This document shows positions 1 through 12,285 of a stretch of 64,000 nt of DNA, piece by piece; position 1 is the stretch's first letter; every line of letters begins with the position of its first letter. A model generated the notes under the pieces. The model saw only the letters and a program-made list of their open reading frames with translations. It was not told the DNA's origin and made no database searches. Source of the DNA: Papilionanthe hookeriana x Papilionanthe teres (taxonomy: Eukaryota > Streptophyta > Magnoliopsida > Asparagales > Orchidaceae); contig CM040439.1 of the NCBI GenBank assembly GCA_022702705.1, forward strand, positions 27,771,345 to 27,835,344. Direction: 5' to 3'. A program made the position numbers and the translations under genes.

Positions 1-1366
1 AATTACTCTAAATTTACATTGTATTGATTTCAAAATAAATCTTAACTTAATAAAAAATTTGACAAAGAATTAAGTGTCAAAATAATCCCACCTATTTATG
101 TGGGGTCATTTTAATCTTAGAGTATTTCAAAGTGCCAAATTTGTATCCATGCACTTTTAATATGAGTTAAAATAGTCTCGTAGAGAGTATTATTTTAGCT
201 CTCATTAGAAGAGTATTAGTACTAAGTTTGCACTATCATATACTCTTTTACTATATAGCCCCCTACAAAGAGTCACAGAACTATTTTGACACTTTTCTCA
301 TTTGATAAATTTGTCATGACTACTTCTTTATGTATAATTATTAACCATGCATACTTTAAACATAGCAAATGATATAACTTTTGATAAAGGGATCTTTATT
401 GATGGAGTGAGCTGATATAATCAAAGATATAGTAAAGAATCGTATTGCTCTAAGTGGACAGGACAGTCTAGGAAGATTCATAGAGCTACCTGCATGGTAT
501 TAAAAGAGCATATGATCGATCATTCCACACTCACAGTAATCCAATCTAGAGAATTTTAAGACTGTTGCATTACCCAAAACCAAGCTTACCTTCAAAGCAC
601 TCATAGTTATATTACCTTGATATCTAAATAAGCATAGTGATCATAACCACACCATTCTATTGCAATGTATAACTACATGAACTCAATGTCAAATTATCCT
701 CCCAAAGATTCTTACTAGTTTCCTAAACCCAGCATATCTACAATATGATGACCAACATGTCACATAAAATCCACCAAATTACTCCGTATATCTATCGACC
801 TATCTATCGATCGATCAATATAATCACGTATTTCATTACGAGACCAATTGCCCGTACGGCAATTAATCCGATTGAGTGAACATTGTAGAACCAGATTCAA
901 GCGTCCAACTAAGTTTTCGTGTGTCGGAAAACCATATTAGAAAACATGTGTCGAACTGCGATTACAAAAGTCGACCGATAAGCGTAAATGCATATACAGA
1001 AGGTTTTGTTGCGGCCTGTGGGTACCTCGTAATGACTATGGCAGAACAATTTAAAATCCATTGAATGGACATCAAATTTCTCCCCTATACAGAAAACTTA
1101 AGCGAGAGAACGGGAGACAGATAAGATGGCAGCGGAGTTGAGCGGAGAGCTGAAGCGACAGAGAGGGTAGGGGTGGACGGTACCTGTAAGCGACAATCGG
1201 GGGAGGACATCATCGGATATTGAGAGTGATCAGAAGACCATTCGCCCAACAGCTATCCTTAGCCAGTAAGGGAAGAGGGGAGGAAGCGTCCAAATGCGAA
1301 TGAGAGCGGGAGAGTGATTGACGGAGCTCGAGCAGCTGGGTTCAGACAAAATATTAGTGCGACCCA
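1..1366. other. AT-rich intergenic sequence, no gene recognised
   Basis: No coding region or element could be supported. A short TATC/GATC run lies near 790-820. The part from about 1080 to 1366 is richer in purines and GC than the rest, but it holds no convincing reading frame. Confidence 0.5.
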
Positions 1367-1375
1367 CTCTACGAG

Positions 1376-1800
1376 GGAAAAAAATTGCTTAAGTAAATAG
1401 TAAGCAGTAGCTGCGTGCGGAATATAGATACCGAAGTTACTAATCGGATTACTAAACGAATCACGTATACTCACTCGTAGCATCGCGCGCTCCTATTTTA
1501 CAAGCGTTACTAATATGATCGCGCGAGGTTACAAATGATTTACATGGAGAGTACAAATGGGTTACTAACTCACTATGAACCCGATCGTAACTTCAGTGTA
1601 CTACATCGCTGCGCTCCTATTTCATCTAGTTAGTAGATTACAAGGTTATAATGCGAGCACGCAGATTACAGAATGAGTTACATGGAGGGTACAAAAGGGT
1701 TACAGCTCGCTTGTAACTCAATTGTAACCCGATTGTACCCTCTGTGTACCCCATTCCGCACGCAGCTACTGCGTACGGTTTACGTACTCAATTTTTTTCG
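1376..1800. mobile_element. Mutator-type MITE with 9-bp target duplication
   Basis: The ends form an inverted repeat of nearly 50 bp, including a perfect 20-bp block (GCAGTAGCTGCGTGCGGAAT at about 1405 and its complement at about 1751). Identical 9-bp repeats CTCTACGAG flank the element at 1367-1375 and 1801-1809. A long TIR with a 9-bp duplication is the Mutator pattern. The interior holds two related segments built on GTTACA and GTACAAA words and no open frame, so it is non-autonomous. Confidence 0.85.
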
Positions 1801-2000
1801 CTCTACGAGGACGCAGAATTAGCGATATTTTCGGCTGTCGAATAACTTGGAATAACACTCAGAATATCCGAATTATTCTGTTTTATCGTGGTGTTGTTGT
1901 AATACTGCTATAATAATATATCAATATTGTGCGAAATAATACAGGAATAATACAAAATAATACGGGGGATATTTCCGGTGTTACAATAATACCGCAATAA

Positions 2001-2494
2001 TAGGGGTGTAAACGAGCCGAAAACGAGCGAGCCCAGATTCAGCTCGTGTTCGACTCGTTTATATTTCGAGCCCAAAAAGTGTGTTCGTATTCGGCTCGTT
2101 TGCTTAACAAGCCGACCACGAGCTGTTCACGAACAAAAAGTAGTTTTGACAACCCTAATCATGTAATCATAAGATGTTAAAGGTTGGGGCAAGATTTAAG
2201 AAATATTATTTACATTAAAACAGCATTTGAATCTAATTTAATAATTTTATTCTATTTACTTAATTAATAATTTTAATTGATTATAAATCTTTTAAATTTT
2301 TTAAAAATATTGCTCATCAATATATATATTGATGAATATTATTTCAAGCCAAAATGAGTCGAACACGAACGAACAAATCTTTGTTTGTGTTCGGCTCGTT
2401 AAGGCCTGTTAACTTAGCGAACGAGCCGAACAAGCGCATCTTCACGACCCGAACACGAGCTCTTCGCGAACAACGAGTCGTTTTGACAGCCCTA
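2001..2494. mobile_element. hAT-type MITE, family B copy 1
   Basis: It begins TAGGGGTGTAAAC and ends GACAGCCCTA, a typical hAT terminal pair. The 8-bp flanks CGCAATAA and AGCAATAA differ at one base. The interior is rich in GAACACGAGC and GGCTCGTT words in both orientations, and no coding is seen. The sequence at 3426-3924 is a second copy. Confidence 0.8.
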
Positions 2495-2864
2495 AGCAAT
2501 AACACATGAATAACGTGAAGTAATACAGAGGAATATTCTCCGTGTTATTCTGTCGAAAACACCGCTAATCGCGGAGTAACACGATGAATATTTATTCGTC
2601 TTATTTATGTGTTATTGAGCGTTATTGCGGGATTCCACAAGTCTCTCATAAATTGGGCTCTGCACGTAACTCTACGTGTATAGTCCGAATGTAATATTTT
2701 GTCTCATATAAGCCCCTATTTTTTATTTTTATCAATCATACTAATTTGATAATGACACGCGTAAATACATCAGTTGGGCAGTTCAAAAAAATAACCTCAG
2801 TTATTAAATTGAAATATTATTATTTCCAAATCAAGAACATCATTCAGGGGTACTATGTATGTAA

Positions 2865-3107
2865 GGAATAATTACATAAAGATCACCTAAAACATTTATA
2901 TTTACAAATTAACCACCGAGCTATTATTTTTTACCTTGAATTTTGATTATTTTTATTTTAATTGAGAATTTGACCAAAAAAAAAAAGGAAAATATAGTCT
3001 GGGTTTTATCATAAATTTGTATATTTGAGTGAGAATTTGAAAAATGGATGGAAGAGGAGGGTTAATTTCTAAATAGACAGTTTGGGATGGTCTTTATGTA
3101 ATTGCCC
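2865..3107. mobile_element. MITE of family F (TIR around AATTACATAAAG)
   Basis: The left end reads GGAATAATTACATAAAGA and the complement of the right end reads GGGCAATTACATAAAGACC, so the ends pair over about 20 bp. A related copy with an insertion lies at 49599-50140. No clear target duplication was found, so the superfamily is open. Confidence 0.55.
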
Positions 3108-3425
3108 AAAAAAAATAACACCTATGCTTATATATAACCTTGAATTTAAGATCTTAATATTGAACCCCAAACATTAATAAATAAATAAATAAATTGCCTT
3201 ACATATATTTATTCAATTAATCAAAAATTTGCATGCAAAAAACTTCATTTTTATTTATTTACATATTGTTATTTTAAACTTTAAAATATTTATTTTAATT
3301 TTAAAATATATAAAAAACAAATAATACAATTATACTAAAATATTTGTATATCTATATTTGTACGCTAATGGTACTACTTAAAAGCACCAACGTGTATGCG
3401 AGTGAAATAAATGCGTATTTGTGGT

Positions 3426-3924
3426 TAGGTGTGTAAATGAGTTGAGCTTGAGCGAGTCTGAGCTTTGTTTGTCTTTAGCTTGTTTATTTATCGAGCTCAA
3501 AAAATTTGTTCGGGTGCGGTTGTTCAAAAACAACGAATCATTTTGATAACTTTAGTCACACAGTATTTAGATGTTAGAAGTAAGAGCGATATTTAAATTT
3601 TATTGTTTAAAGTTATATATTAATTTAAATATAACTCAGTATATATTTATTTTATTTTTAAATTGATCGTTATAATTGATTATAAAAATTTGTAACCTTG
3701 TAGCCAATTAAAATTATTTTAAAATAATACTTATTAATTAGTTCGAGTCAAAACGAGTTGAACACGAACGAACAAAATTTTGTTTGAGATCCGCTCGTTT
3801 ATATATCGTTCACAAAAAATGAGTTCGTGTTCGGCTCATTTATTTAGCGAACAAATCGAACACAATATATTTAATAAGCTTAATACGAGTATTTCGCAAA
3901 CAACGAGTCATTTTAACAGCCCTA
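3426..3924. mobile_element. hAT-type MITE, family B copy 2
   Basis: This is a diverged relative of the element at 2001. It begins TAGGTGTGTAAATGAG and ends AACAGCCCTA. Flanks TTTGTGGT and TTTGTGGG match at 7 of 8 bases. The interior shares the CGAACACGAACGAAC words and the AT-rich middle with copy 1. Confidence 0.75.
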
Positions 3925-4130
3925 TTTGTGGGTTAGAAATTTGATATTAATATTGAAGTATTTTAAATTGTTTAATTTAGATGATGTTGCAACAAAAAAA
4001 ATTTATATAAAAGTGAGCAATAAAGATAATGTCATATATAGTCATATTTATGCTCTTGTCGCAAAAATTAATGTTATAAAGAAAATGTCAAATATAAATA
4101 CATAAAAGTGCTCTTCATTAAGTATTTTTG

Positions 4131-4250
4131 GGATGGGTGACCTATTGGAAAATTACCCCAACGAGACAAAACCACGATGTGACTTGGCCAAAACGGACAA
4201 TACGTTGATTGGTGAGAGTTTGGGTTGTCGCAAATGATATCAGAGCATGA
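4131..4250 (+). mobile_element. possible LTR end with primer-binding site, fragment
   Basis: The sequence runs GGTGAGAGTTTGGG and then GATATCAGAGC near 4235-4246. The latter resembles the TGGTATCAGAGC site that pairs with initiator tRNA-Met in many plant LTR retrotransposons. No matching coding region follows, because other elements interrupt at 4275. It is probably a remnant. Confidence 0.35.
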
Positions 4251-4274
4251 CACCAATCGGAAGATGGAAACTTA

Positions 4275-4529
4275 TGGTCTGTCTAGGGCAGCTGCAACTA
4301 TTGAATAATCTACTGATAAGCTAGATGCGGTGGCTATTACAAATTTTTATTTTTTTGGAAAAGTCATACCGCAGCCAGAAAGCTCCAACATAACCTAGGT
4401 AGGTGCGGTGTGAAAATGTTGTTTTCAGCGTTTTGAAAACGCATAAGCTATTAAAACGCAGTTTACCCAAACATGATGAGTGTGTTTTCAAAACGCAACC
4501 GCATAAAATAAGCTGCCCCAAACGGGCCC
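4275..4529. mobile_element. Tourist-type (PIF/Harbinger) MITE copy 1
   Basis: The right end (complement GGGCCCGTTTGGGGCAGCTT) and left end (GGTCTGTCTAGGGCAGCT) pair. Flanking trinucleotides are TTA on the left and TAA on the right. The interior carries paired CGTTTTGAAAACGCA segments. Relatives lie at 41320-41553 (opposite orientation) and 46239-46434. Confidence 0.7.
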
Positions 4530-4556
4530 TAAGTCAAAGTGTTGTGTCATGGGATC

Positions 4557-4772
4557 GTTTGTCACGAACTAACTTTTCTATAATCACCCGTGCGACTTTA
4601 GCACTCTTCCTTAGCACTAAATCAGTCTAACCATCGCAACGCTTGAGCTTGCAAGCACAAAATGCTTAAGAAGAAGAGTAGAGAAAAGGGAACACTTAAC
4701 ACTTGAATTCTTAAAAGCTTTGATTCAAATGCTTGGTGATTACAAATGAGGGGAGGGACCTCTATTTATAGT
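4557..4772 (-). mobile_element. gypsy 3' LTR, left piece (split LTR)
   Basis: This matches the downstream half of the intact LTR at 14493-15189 (compare 14711 to 14925). Shared words include GCTTGCAAGCACAAAATGCT, GAGTAGAGAAAAGG and ATTACAAATGAGGGGAGGGA. The match stops at ATAGT (4768-4772) and resumes at 12286 with the same five bases. Joined, the two pieces follow the intact LTR without a gap. The far end before 4557 is lost or too diverged. Confidence 0.8.
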
Positions 4773-6894
4773 TGTCGGCATATTTTTAGGTTGTGTGTTA
4801 TTTTGAAAAGGGGGTCGCCTAACAGAAGTTGTCGGCGAATTTTTAATTTAATTTAAATAAATAATTTTGAAAAGTAGTATTTGATTTTGAAAATAATTTT
4901 AAATTTGAAGGTTTTAAGATATGAGATTAAACCGATCTCACATCCCAAATAGTTTATATAAGCGAGCATCGCACCACAAACCGTGTATCTATCCCTAAGG
5001 ATAGACACACTCGCTGACGATGGGGCTCGATTAAATAAACTAGAAGATTTAGTGACATCCGTTTGGTCCGCGAACCAATTTTATAAACCGACAAATTCCC
5101 TCGCTTAATATGAAAGCATTAAACGAGGTTTATATTACTCAGGTTCTTTAAAATTCCTATAGTGGCAAGCCCCTATAGTTAATTACATCTTAAGTGATGG
5201 GAATCACCTAAGAAAACTCTCGATAATAATCAATAATTACGCTCTCAAGGATTTTAAAGTTTAAGTTTTCGAGGATTGAATTTTGGAATTTCAATAGGGA
5301 ATGGATCAAATTTGGAACATTTTGTTTTGGGAATCCAAAGGAAGAAAAGTAGGAGAAATCACGGATTCGAAGCGAACTTCGGTAATTTCCCGACTATCCT
5401 ATTGTTTGGCTTGAGTTTAGGAAAGTCCTAATATTTATTTAAATGTTTTGATCTTGCCAATTTTAATTAATTAGGGCTTATATTTGTATGATAAAATCAA
5501 ACAAATAGCCTCGAAGATGTGAGGGTTTATTGTCGTACGGACGACTACCTCGGAATCCTAAGACCGGTTAGGGCTTAATTTGCAATGCAAGTGCCTAACG
5601 AAGAGCTGAGGATTTATGTTGCACTAGTGCAAACTACCTCGAAGTCCTATGGCTTTGTTATTTAATTCTAGGAAAGTTTTGTTGAAGTAGACTCGGGTTT
5701 TGCGATGACGATGGCCGTGCTCGCCCACCATGCTCCGAGCTCCTTGTTGTCGCGAGGTTTAGTTTTAGAAGTCATAAATCGGGGGATGAGAGAAGTGTTT
5801 TGGTTTAGAGAAAATCTTAATTTCCAAGTGTTTTCAATATTTTAATTAAAACAAATCTTAAAGTTGATTATAACGACACCGGTTAAGATCCCACTGGTTC
5901 CATCCTTCCGGCATCATTATTTTTATCGGATTCACTTAGTCCGGATGAATTTGCTAAACTCAACTAAATGAGTTCCACACTTTCATTTAGACCGTGGAAA
6001 TCCCGTTAGCAACACGTAGGTTACATCATCCGAGGTATTCCCGATCATCCAACGAGGACGTTTTAATTTAGTTGTAATTGTAGTTTTGTGTTCGTTTGTG
6101 ATTAAATTTTGAGTTGTTTTATATTTTGAAATGTTGTGGCGGTGAATTTTATCTTGCAATGACTTTTAATTTAGTTTTGGTTTCGGTTTTAGGGACTATC
6201 CTAAAGGTGTGGGTTTTCATGCAACGAGTTGTTTATCATGCAAGAAGAGTAAGTGTGATGCGATTAATGAAATTGCAATAATGTAAATTGCAAGAAAGTA
6301 AATTGCAATAAAATAAAAGCGTACACTGGAGGATCTTCCCGTCATCCCAAGCTGCACTTAAAACACAATTAGAATATTTAAGCAAGTTCCTAGGTAGAGC
6401 TAAGGTAAGGGTTATGGTTTTCTACTAAGTTTCTAATCCTATAGCTAGTCATTTCCTATGACGTCTAGGTTCCTTGTGTTTTGGTTTGAAGACAATTTTC
6501 TTCATCAAAGAACACTGAGTTCAATTGTTCTTATAAACATCCTATCATATTGAGAAAGTGTTTAAGAAGAATCTTAAACATCTTTTCAATATTCGTTAGA
6601 ATTGTTTTAAGTCCAAATGGATTCAATTACACAAATGAATTAATCGTCCAAGAATCTCAAGTTTTGTTATCTTGCTCAAGTAACTAGGACATTTGAATAT
6701 CCTATAGGTGAAGTAACATTTCATTTAATATTACTGTTTAGGAGTTATGATAACTAAAGCTTTTGAGGTTAAATTGGTGTTCAAATGGTTTATGATTTAG
6801 TTTAATTTCCATTAATGAGTTTAAATTTGGAATAGTGTTCAAGTTATTTTAGATTTATTTTGAATTCTTTATGTCTTTGGTGATGTTATATTTA

Positions 6895-7300
6895 ATTCAA
6901 CTTAATTTAATTTAATTTAATTTAATTGAGTTTCAATTTAATTTAATTCAATTTAATTCAATTTAGTTTGATTTGATGTTAAATTAAATTAATTTGATTT
7001 GATTTAATTTTAATTTAATTTGATTTAATTTAATTTTATTTAATTTTATTTTATTTTATTTAATTTAATTTAATTTAATTTAATTTAACTTAATTTAATT
7101 TGATTTTATTGATTTAATTTAATTTAATTTAATCTTTAATTTATTTAATTTAATTTAGTTTGTTAATTTAATTTAATTTAATTTAATCTTTAATTTAATT
7201 CAACTTTTAATTTTAATTTAATTTAATTTAATTTAATTCAATTTAATTTACATAATTTAATTTAATTTTTAATTTAATTTAATTTTATTTTTTTTAATTT
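6895..7300. repeat. degenerate (TTTAA)n pentanucleotide array
   Basis: About 400 bp consist almost wholly of TTTAA/TAATT words with scattered single-base changes. It lies inside the 7.5-kb insertion. No coding is expected. Confidence 0.85.
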
Positions 7301-7639
7301 TAATTGAAATTTTTAAAAGAGTTTAATAATTTAATTTTAGTTTAATGATCAAGTCTTTTAATGTTTTGAATTTGAGTTATCATTTTAATTAAGAATTGAA
7401 TATTAATGAGATAATTAATTCAGGGATTTTTAAATTAAAGAATAAATCTCTTCCTAATAATATCCCTATTTTAATAATTCCAATTTTATTATTCTTCCAA
7501 ATTTAATCAACTATTTAATTAAGGTTTAATCATTCTAAATTGCTTAATGGGTTTCTACTCTTTAATTATTTAAATTTCAATCATCCAAATCAGATTAGGA
7601 TCAAATGTTTTACTTGTTAATTTTTTATTAAACCTAAAG

Positions 7640-8960
7640 TTTTAATTAAGGGTTAAAATTTTAATTACCATTTTGCCCTTTAAGCTTAATAATTTCATAA
7701 CTCACTAAATTAAACTCAAATGAACTTGAAATTTTTATATGATTTCACTCATATGTCAATAAAGACATGAGAGGAGAAAATGTGATTTTTCTGTATTTAA
7801 TTTATTTATATAATTATTTTTGGTGGAAAATAGAGATTTCCAAGGAAAATTTAATAACATGACCAAGGGAAAGTTTATGTCCTTAAGAAAATTAGGGGAC
7901 ATTCCTAATGACCAGAGGACCACTTGGACCAATTTTGGTGATTTTTTGAATTATATTATTTTTATTATAATTATTTTAAGTTTTGGAATGTTAATTAATT
8001 TAAAAATAAAATAAATGTTGAAAAATAAATTTTATATTTTTCAAAAATCTCTCTGATATCAAGGAAATCAGAGAATCAAATTTTGCAATTTTTTGATTTT
8101 TCTATAATTTATTATAATTATTTTAGTGAAAATGCTAGAAAATACATTTTTTTAATTTTAAAATTACCCTAGAGCTTTAAAATTTAATATCTCACTAAAT
8201 AAACCTAGGAAAAATATGAGGTTTGTTCCTAAGTGATTAAAATTCAAAATGTGACATTTTGGTGAGTTTTATTATTTTTGTGATTTTTATTATTTTTTAT
8301 TTATTAAAAATATTAAAATAATATTAAAAATCAACTTTTTTAGAAAATTGAAATTTAAATTTTCTTAAATTCTCCTGATATCAGAGAGGCTCCAAAACCA
8401 ATTTGGTGAATTTTTAAAAAGTATTTTGAAAGTTATGAATTTTTAAAGTTTAAATTGACTAAATTGCTTAATCAACCCATTTAGTAGAGCTAACCAAGTC
8501 CAATTGACCTCAAATTTTTATGGTGGGTTCCTCTGATCCTAAAGGTCAGTGGAGAATTGATTTCAAGTCGATTTGATGTATGGTTAGCTCTAATTAATTA
8601 GAGATCCATTTTGGGTGTTTAAGCCGATTAGGGTTGTTTTAAATGAACTAACTCAAAACCTATTTTTCCTAGGGTCCTCTGGTCATAAGGAACATCACCA
8701 AATTTTCCTAGAATTTATTTCACAACATGCTATTTATTGGACTTAAAATACTCAAAACAAGTAACATGAATTTGAAAAATCAATAACTTTTCATAGGGAT
8801 GGCCTCTAACTTTGGAAAATTCAGGGAATGTTCCCAAATTCAGAGGCTTCAAAAGCCCTATGGTCTCATGCCATGGTGAATTGTATACATGCATGGAGAA
8901 TTAAAAATATTCAGAGAGTAAATAAATTATTAAAAATAAAATACTTGATGAAATTAAATG
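7640..8960. other. AT-rich interior of the 7.5-kb element with diverged inverted copies
   Basis: A segment at about 7890-7930 (CCTAATGACCAGAGGACC) recurs in inverted form at about 8668-8700 (GGTCCTCTGGTCATAAGG). GATATCA-containing words recur near 8055 and 8375. No open frame of interest was found. Confidence 0.4.
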
Positions 8961-9099
8961 ATTTCTTTTCCACATTATTCTCCTCTGTTCACTGAGCAAG
9001 AGGATATTTTTATTTTATTTTTTTGATTTTTCTACACAAAGTTATGAATTTTTGAAGTTTAGGGAATTAAATAAATAGAAAATACTCCTAATTTTCTAT

Positions 9100-10160
9100 T
9101 TATCCACGCGGCGCCGCGTCAACCTCGGCAGCTCCGAAACGCCGCGTGGCGCGCTCCCATTCGACGCCGCCATCTGACTCAGCGCTCCGGGGGCCCGCTG
9201 TATCGTTCCGTCTTCTGATCCGACGCGATCCTGGCCGTCCGTCCGCACGTGTATTGAATGGACGGCATCCGTTCATCGTCCCCAAGTGTCCTCACCCGAG
9301 AGCCGTCCACACTAAATCCCTAATATCTCACTCGATACTCAATGGATTTTCATGTTCTTATGCTCTATGGATTCGTCTCGAAGAGACGAACACATCTATA
9401 CGGTGATCATGCATTGAAATTAAAGCATTTGAAATGGAGAATCTCCGAAGCTCGGGATGAAGAATTAGCTCATACCTTTGCTCGGAGAAGTGTGACTTCG
9501 ATCCGAGGGTTGTTGCACCTTCGATTGGATCCCGCGAAGCTCCGGATGAAGTCTCCCGGTCGCAGTGAATCGTCTAGGTGGGATTTCGACCAAGCCCGAT
9601 CACAAAGCTTGGAGGCCGGAGCAACCGGTGGCCCGGAGATGGGGCTTTTGCTGGTGGACACCTTCCCTCGGTCCGGTGAAGGTGTAGAACCAATTAATTT
9701 GGGGATTGTCTCACTGTGGAGAAGTGTCCCGGTTTTGGGCCTAGATTTCAACTCCGAAATCGAGCTCGCAGAGAAGAAATGGCAGGGGGATCTCGGTGGG
9801 GATCAAGTGCTCGTGTATGGGGAGGAGTTTGGAACAATTTTGGCAGAGTTTCCTTAAGGTTTTGTTTCAGCACTTCTCATGGCCGAGAGGGGTGGTGTTT
9901 AAATCAGGAGAGGGTGGAGGGCCTCCCGTGGAGAGTTAGGGCTTGAGATCGACCGCTCTCGGCAAGAGAAGAACGAGCTCCAATGGCCACTAGTGGATGG
10001 GGCGGCTCGGCAGGTGAGAATTCCAAGTTGGGCTCACATGTGAGCTCTCGACCATGGTGTTTTCCGGCGACTCGGTGGCCGGCCGACCGAGCATTGGTCA
10101 CTCTCAAGGTCAGGAGATCCAGGGCTTGAAGTTGGTGAAGACAATTGGGCTTGGACATGT
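9100..10160. other. GC-rich island inside the 7.5-kb element
   Basis: Base composition jumps from AT-rich to GC-rich at about 9105 (GCGGCGCCGCG) and falls back after about 10160. Open frames of up to 171 codons exist on both strands at 9342-9857, but none has a recognisable domain, and opposite-strand frames are equally open, which GC-rich sequence produces by chance. It could be a leader or regulatory region of the retroelement. Confidence 0.35.
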
Positions 10161-10199
10161 GTGAAGTGTTTGAATCAAAGTAGAATGGGGTAAGGGTAT

Positions 10200-11800
10200 A
10201 TTTTGGCTCAAATTGGTCAAATGCATGGATTGGGCTAGGTGCACCTTCCCATGGCTAGTTTGGGCTGAAGATAAAGTGGTTTAGGTCGACTTAATTAGTG
10301 GGGAAGGGTCACCATCCAAGTACAATTAAGTTTAAGCATGGTTTAGTGGAGTCATGGAAGTGGCTAAATCACCCTTAAGGGAATCATTAAAGGACTCCCT
10401 CCTTTTGCCAAAAATGACATGGTGATGTGTAAAGTGGCTGCCATGGCTTGCATATGGCTTGTGCATGGCTTCATGGCTCCATTTGGCTTGGGAAAAGGTT
10501 GGATCAATTTCATAAAAATGGATTTTAGGAATTTTTGGTAATTTGATGGAAATTTGTATAAGACTTGATTTGGAATGATTTGATGATGAATTTAGGACTT
10601 AGGGATGATTTTAATTGAATGGATGATGTAGAGAAATATCATGTGGGCTTTGGGACCAATCTTGGGCCTTTGGATGTGGTGAAGGATGGGCTTTTAAAAT
10701 GGTTTAGGAAAGTGGGCTTTTGAATTTTAAAATGGATTTTGGGATGAAATTTTGTAAAGAGGTTGGGCCAAATAATTGTTGGGTTTAGCTCATGGATGTA
10801 TCATGAGTGACTTGAAGCAAATTGGGAGTGATTTGGGTTTGAATTGGGTTGAATTTGGGCTCTTTTGGTGAATGGGCCAATATAGGTCAAAGTGGGCTAA
10901 CTTGGGCCAATGCTGGGCTAGGGTTAAAATTGATGTAAAATTAATGTTGAGAAATGTTTATGGGAGTGTTTCAAAGAGGTTTTGCCTTTGGTTGGGCTTT
11001 GATTTTGGGGTTTGGGCCCATTTGGGTTAGGTTTGGGTTTAGGTCAAAATTGGGCCTTTTAGCTTTGGGTTGAATTTGAGTGGGGTTTGGGTCCAAATTT
11101 TGGGCAAATCATGTTAGTGTTATGTTTGTGGGGATTCTAAGGAAGATTTAGAAAAGATTTGGGGTTAATTGGAGTTGAATTGGGTGAGTTTGGGTTAAGT
11201 TTGGGTCATGGGTCCAAATTTGGCTTTAAGGCCAAAAGTGAAATTGGATCCAAATTTCAATCAAATTGGGCTTGGATTTGGTATAGATTGGTGTTGTAAA
11301 TGTTGAATTAAAGTTTAGAATTGATTGGGACCAGAATTTGGGTCAATTGGATAGGTTTGGTTTGACATTGGGTTCACTTTGGGTTAAAATGGGTCAAATT
11401 GGGGGTTTTGACAAAAGTAGGGTAAATTGACAAAATTAGCCCATGGTATAGTTGAACAAAATGAAATTGGGAATATTTGGGATTTTCTGGAATTTTCTGG
11501 GAATTTTCTGAATTTTTTGAATTTTGGGTCAAGAGGGGTATTTTGGGTATTTGGAGAGTATTGGGAGGTTTTCTTGAAATTTTTGATATTTTTGGGTATG
11601 GATGATCAATTTGAGTGATGTGGAAATGTTTGGGATTGATTTTTAGGAATCTTGGGTTATTTGGAAATTTTTGAGAAATTGGGTAATTTCAAGGGTTTTG
11701 GGTAGGCTAAGCGGGTGTAGGGTCCCGGGGGTCAAAAATTGAAAATTTGGAAAATTGAAGATTGGGTAAATTTGAGTGGAATGAAATCATTTTGGTTGAA
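10200..11800 (+). repeat. G/T-rich strand-asymmetric tract
   Basis: The plus strand is built of irregular TTTGGGTT, TTGGGC and GGGTCAAATT words for about 1.6 kb with very little C. There is no fixed period, so it is not a clean tandem array. Many GGG runs are spaced 6-15 bases apart. It lies within the 7.5-kb insertion, downstream of the GC island. Confidence 0.7.
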
Positions 11801-12285
11801 CCATGAAGCCACATCAAGCCCACATGAGCCATGAAGGGACCCATTTGAGACATTCACTATGTTGTTCCTAACCTCTTGCCGAGGGCTTAGGGGTTAAGGA
11901 CCATCCATGTGAATCACCTACATGAGTCAGGAGGTCAAGTTAGGTATGGGTGTGGTTTTATGAGGTGTGTGAAAGTGTAGTGTATAGGTGTAGTGTGTGT
12001 GTGTAAGTCAGCCTCTTCACCAGACCAGACCACCCAGGGTAGTCCTAAGGCCAAAGAGTCCTATAGGAACTCATCCTTTAAACTTCCACATTTGATTTCA
12101 ACCCTCTAGGTGATTAGGGGTCTACGATCAAGTTTGTGGAGTTTGCAGGGAGTTAAGAAGTGGTTTGAATTTCTAAAAGGTGGGTCCCAATTCTAGTCCT
12201 CTAAGATAGTCAAAGGAAAAGCCTAAGGCTAGATCCTAAGTATTAAAGGGAAGAAGAGAAGACCTCATCAAAAATGAGGTCAACA

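Larger units (their letters stand above)
4773..12285. mobile_element. 7.5-kb non-coding LTR-type insertion inside the gypsy 3' LTR
   Basis: The block starts TGTCGGC and ends GTCAACA, so it has the TG..CA ends of an LTR. It is flanked by perfect 5-bp repeats ATAGT (4768-4772 and 12286-12290), and it interrupts a recognisable LTR exactly there. No gag, protease, RT or integrase motif was found on either strand. I could not find a second copy of its ends inside it, so it may be a very long solo LTR or a large non-autonomous element. Internal zones are a possible promoter TATATAAG near 4957, an AT-rich pentamer array (6895-7300), a GC-rich island (9100-10160) and a G/T-rich tract (10200-11800). 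A fragment at about 16560-16856 resembles its right end. Confidence 0.65.

Noticed and set aside
1120..1260. Purine-rich segment with ATGGCAGCGGAGTTG as a possible gene start
   Set aside because: The frame closes after a few codons and no splice donor with a partner exon was found.
9342..9857. 171-codon open frame in the GC-rich island
   Set aside because: No recognisable domain, and opposite-strand frames are equally open. It lies inside a non-coding insertion.
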